From Auxenochlorella pyrenoidosa (taxonomy: Eukaryota > Chlorophyta > Trebouxiophyceae > Chlorellales > Chlorellaceae), in the NCBI GenBank assembly GCA_001430745.1, contig KQ482042.1:736441-756943 (forward strand): 20,503 bases of DNA, in the 5' to 3' direction. The position numbers and the translations under genes are program-made. Shown here one piece after another: positions 18,112-20,503 of the stretch (its first letter is position 1; each line of letters begins with the position of its first letter). Under the pieces are notes generated by a model, which was not told where the DNA came from, made no database searches, and saw nothing but the letters and a program-made list of their open reading frames with translations.

Positions 18112-20503
18112 ATGTGTGGCTCTAGCAACTCGCTGCTGCAGAGGCGCTCTCATTCCCAGCTGGAGCTCTCACAGTGCAGCGAGTGCACCACCGAGGGTGA
18201 GTGGCTCCTCGGGGCTGCCCACTGGGCCCCAGAGGCTTACGAGCATGGTCAGCACGCTCGCCATACCCCAGTTGGCCCGCTGGGAGGCCTCGAGGCCCGA
18301 TAGCCACAGACCACTCAGGCAGGCTCCAGCCCTCCTTCCTTGCACACAGGTCTGAAGAGCGCCAAGAGCTACAGCGATCTGTCGGAAGTGATCAAAGGCT
18401 TGCCAGGAGGGCTGGCGAGCCTGCGGATAGAGGAGCGGTGAGGAGCGGGCCGGGGCCCCCCGCCGCCGCCATGCCCACTGAGCGCGTTCCGCTGGCAAAG
18501 CCGTCCTACTGCCTCGAACGCTGCCAATCCGCTCTCCCATCCTGCAGGGATGCCAGCCAGCAGAGTGGAAGCGAGGACACGGGCCGCAGCAGCCCGACCG
18601 AGCACCTGCTGCGCTCGCGCTCGCCCTGCGCTGTGCTGTACAACAGCCGGGACGACGCGGCCGCGGTGGCGGCAGACTCAGAGGCACCGCGCTGCGAGCT
18701 GCTGCCCGCAGACACGCCTTTCCTAGAGTCAGCGGCGGACTTTTGCGTGGTGGAGGTGCCACCGTTGGCGGCTGCCCGCGCCACTGCTGCGACCATGCCA
18801 GCGGCACCCGCGCCAGAGCAGGCACCGCCCGCCCTACTGCGCTCCACCGCTGGCTGCTCGTTGCTGCCGGCACACGCAGCTGCAGGAGACGACCCCATAG
18901 TTGCAGCAGCGGCGGCAGCAGCTGCAAACGGCTTCTTTTCGGCAGGGGTGTCGGCCGCGTCGTCTCCGCCCTCTGCGCAGAGCACGGTGCCGTCGTCGCC
19001 GCAGCACCCGCAGCAGGCCACGGTGCCGTCGGGCCTGGGCCTGCCTCCGCGGCCCATCCTGACGTCCACGCGGCAGGCGCAGCAGCAGCAGGCGCAGCAG
19101 CAGCAGCAGCAGGATGAGCAGGCAGAGAGGCAGCCGGCGGATGCGGTGTCGTCGCCCTTTGCACGGCTCGCGCTGGCAGAGCCCCCCAGCCTCATCACGC
19201 CGGCCCCGGGCCTGCTGTCGCAGGCCAGCGGCCTGGCCGCCTCGCGCCAGTCCAGCCTGCAGCTCATGCAGCCGCCCAGCCTGATGGGGGCGGGCGGCGT
19301 GAGCGACCTCAGCTCCTCGGCGGGGTCTTCTCCCAGCGCCCACTCGCGCAGCGGCAGCATCAGCGCCGAGGTGGCGCTGGCGCGGCGCAACTCGCACGAG
19401 GGCTGGGGCACCTCCACCCACCTCAGCGAGGGGCACGCCGCGGAGGAGCTGTTCTACCGGCTCAACCACGCCAGGCAGACGGTCGACTTTGTCAAGCGCC
19501 AGGTCAGCAGCCGGGGGGGGGCTGGCAGCGGGGGTGGGGCTTGCACCGCCTTTCCCAGGCATACCTGTGCAAGCCATGCCGGCCGCCGTCACGCAGCCGC
19601 TGCAGGCGGTGCTGCTCCTGCTGACAGTACTTTCATTGTGCTCAGCTTTCCCGGCCAAGCCCGCCGGGCGCCCGCCATGCCCGCCCCTGGGCCCCAGGCA
19701 CCCCAGGCACCTCACCCTCCCCTGACCATGCCCCCTCCTCCCCCGCAGGCCACCGCCTTTTCGCAGCTCAACAAGGCGGTGATGGGTGTGTGGGAGGCGC
19801 TGGAGCTGCTCAACACGTTGCGCGAGTACGAGACGGCGCTGCTGGGGCCCGGGGACGACGGCTTGCTGGGCGCGCCGCCCGAGCTGCCCGCCCCCGACAT
19901 GCCGCTGCTGGAGCACGCGCTGCAGTGCGCCGAGGCCTGCCGCGCCGCCTTCCCCGACGAGGACTTCATGCACCTGGCGGGCCTGCTGGCGCCGCTGGGC
20001 AAGCTGCTGGCGCACGCCAAGTGAGCGGGGCGCGCCGGGGCGCCACGCGGCACCGTGCGCGTGCCACGCTGCCCGCCCACGTGTACATCGCATCGCAGCC
20101 GCCGCGCTGCCCCTTGCGCGAGCTACCCTGCCTGCTCAAGGGAACCGCGCCGCAGCCGCCGCGCTGCCCGCCTTCTCACGCCCCCCTGCTCGCCGCCCGC
20201 CCGCAGGTTTGGCGCGGAGCCGCAGTGGGCCATCTGCGGCGAGACGTTCCCGGTGGGCTGCCGCTTCCACCCCTCGGTGCGCCACTCCCAGTTCTTCTCC
20301 GCCAACCCCGACCGCCGCAAGCGCCTCTACTCCTCGCCCACCGGCGTGTACCGCGAGGGCTGCGGCCTGGGCGGCGTGCTCATGTCGTGGGGCGCGGGCG
20401 AGTACCTGCACCTGGTGCTGCGGCTCAACCGCGCGCCGCTGCCGCCAGAGGCCCTCTTCTGCATCAGGTGCGCCGCGCCGACAGCGGCGGCAGGGCCCTG
20501 GGG
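18112..20503 (+). CDS. Myo-inositol oxygenase homologue with long N-terminal extension, probable pseudoenzyme (3' partial)
   Basis: Exons are 18112-18196, 18350-18437, 18548-19502, 19749-20020 and 20207-20467. All phases agree, and the last donor (GTGCGC at 20468) leads out of the window; 553 residues are visible. Residues 1-350 or so are an extension found in no MIOX I know. It holds SAKSYSDLSEVIKGL, many Ser/Ala/Pro stretches and a Gln run. The MIOX domain begins near YRLNHARQTVDFVK and continues with MGVWEALELLNTL, LEHALQCAEA, DEDFMHLAGLL, EPQWAICGETFPVGCRF, GVYREGCGLGGVLMSWG and LPPEALFCIR. The family is a di-iron oxygenase that converts myo-inositol to glucuronate. Ligand His432 (the human His98 position) is kept. 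The HDLGK motif reads APLGK (19989-19994) and WGHDEY reads WGAGEY (20394-20396), so three ligands are lost. The last two lie outside. A regulatory or binding role is inferred. Confidence 0.85.
19080..19115. repeat. CAG-rich repeat encoding a poly-Gln stretch
   Basis: Imperfect CAG repeats, interrupted by a GCG codon, encode a Gln-rich segment in the N-terminal extension of the inositol-oxygenase-like protein. This is likely length-variable low-complexity sequence. Confidence 0.85.

Noticed and set aside
18834..20093. Long minus-strand open frame (419 residues)
   Set aside because: It is antisense to phase-consistent inositol-oxygenase-like exons, has low-complexity composition and no domain. 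Stops are simply rare in GC-rich DNA.

Overview
The window looks like nuclear DNA of a GC-rich unicellular green alga, most likely a trebouxiophyte of the Chlorella type. This is inferred from several things. Every gene is broken by many short introns with GT(GAG/GCG)...TGCAG borders. Four genes are followed by TGTAA, the usual green-algal polyadenylation signal. The proteins are plant or algal in type: a plastid ClpS-like adaptor, an RHF-like RING-H2 protein, a proline-rich secreted PAN protein and an inositol-oxygenase relative. No operon, CRISPR array, tRNA, rRNA or intact transposon was seen. Gene models were assembled by matching reading frame and splice phase across introns. They are predictions with no transcript support.

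Layout (eight genes and one relic). <1-3920 (+): the 3' part of an armadillo-repeat protein that appears fused to a TKL-like kinase domain lacking its catalytic Asp. 4480-5228 (+): a plastid-type ClpS-like adaptor. 6084-7865 (+): an RNI/LRR-like protein with a basic helical tail. 7868-8035 (-): a decayed copy of the signal-peptide exon of the secreted gene about 4 kb downstream. 8109-9917 (+): a leucine-rich-repeat protein with an apparent one-base frameshift. 10336-12082 (-): a secreted protein with a proline-rich linker and a PAN/apple domain. 12467-14807 (+): an adenosine-specific-kinase (DUF355) family protein with an organelle-type N-terminal extension, sharing a 384-base divergent promoter region with the secreted gene. 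15627-17444 (+): an RHF-like RING-H2 ubiquitin ligase whose RING is completed by a 19-base microexon. 18112->20503 (+): a myo-inositol-oxygenase homologue, cut by the window edge, with a roughly 350-residue N-terminal extension and three of four visible iron ligands replaced.

The genes do not form an obvious pathway. What stands out is that three unrelated proteins keep their folds but have lost key functional residues: the ARM-kinase (HRD Asp to Asn), the ClpS-like protein (N-degron pocket residues) and the inositol-oxygenase homologue (HD ligand pair to Ala-Pro). The last is the strongest candidate for something undescribed: a pseudoenzyme carried on a long, Ser/Gln/Pro-rich extension.
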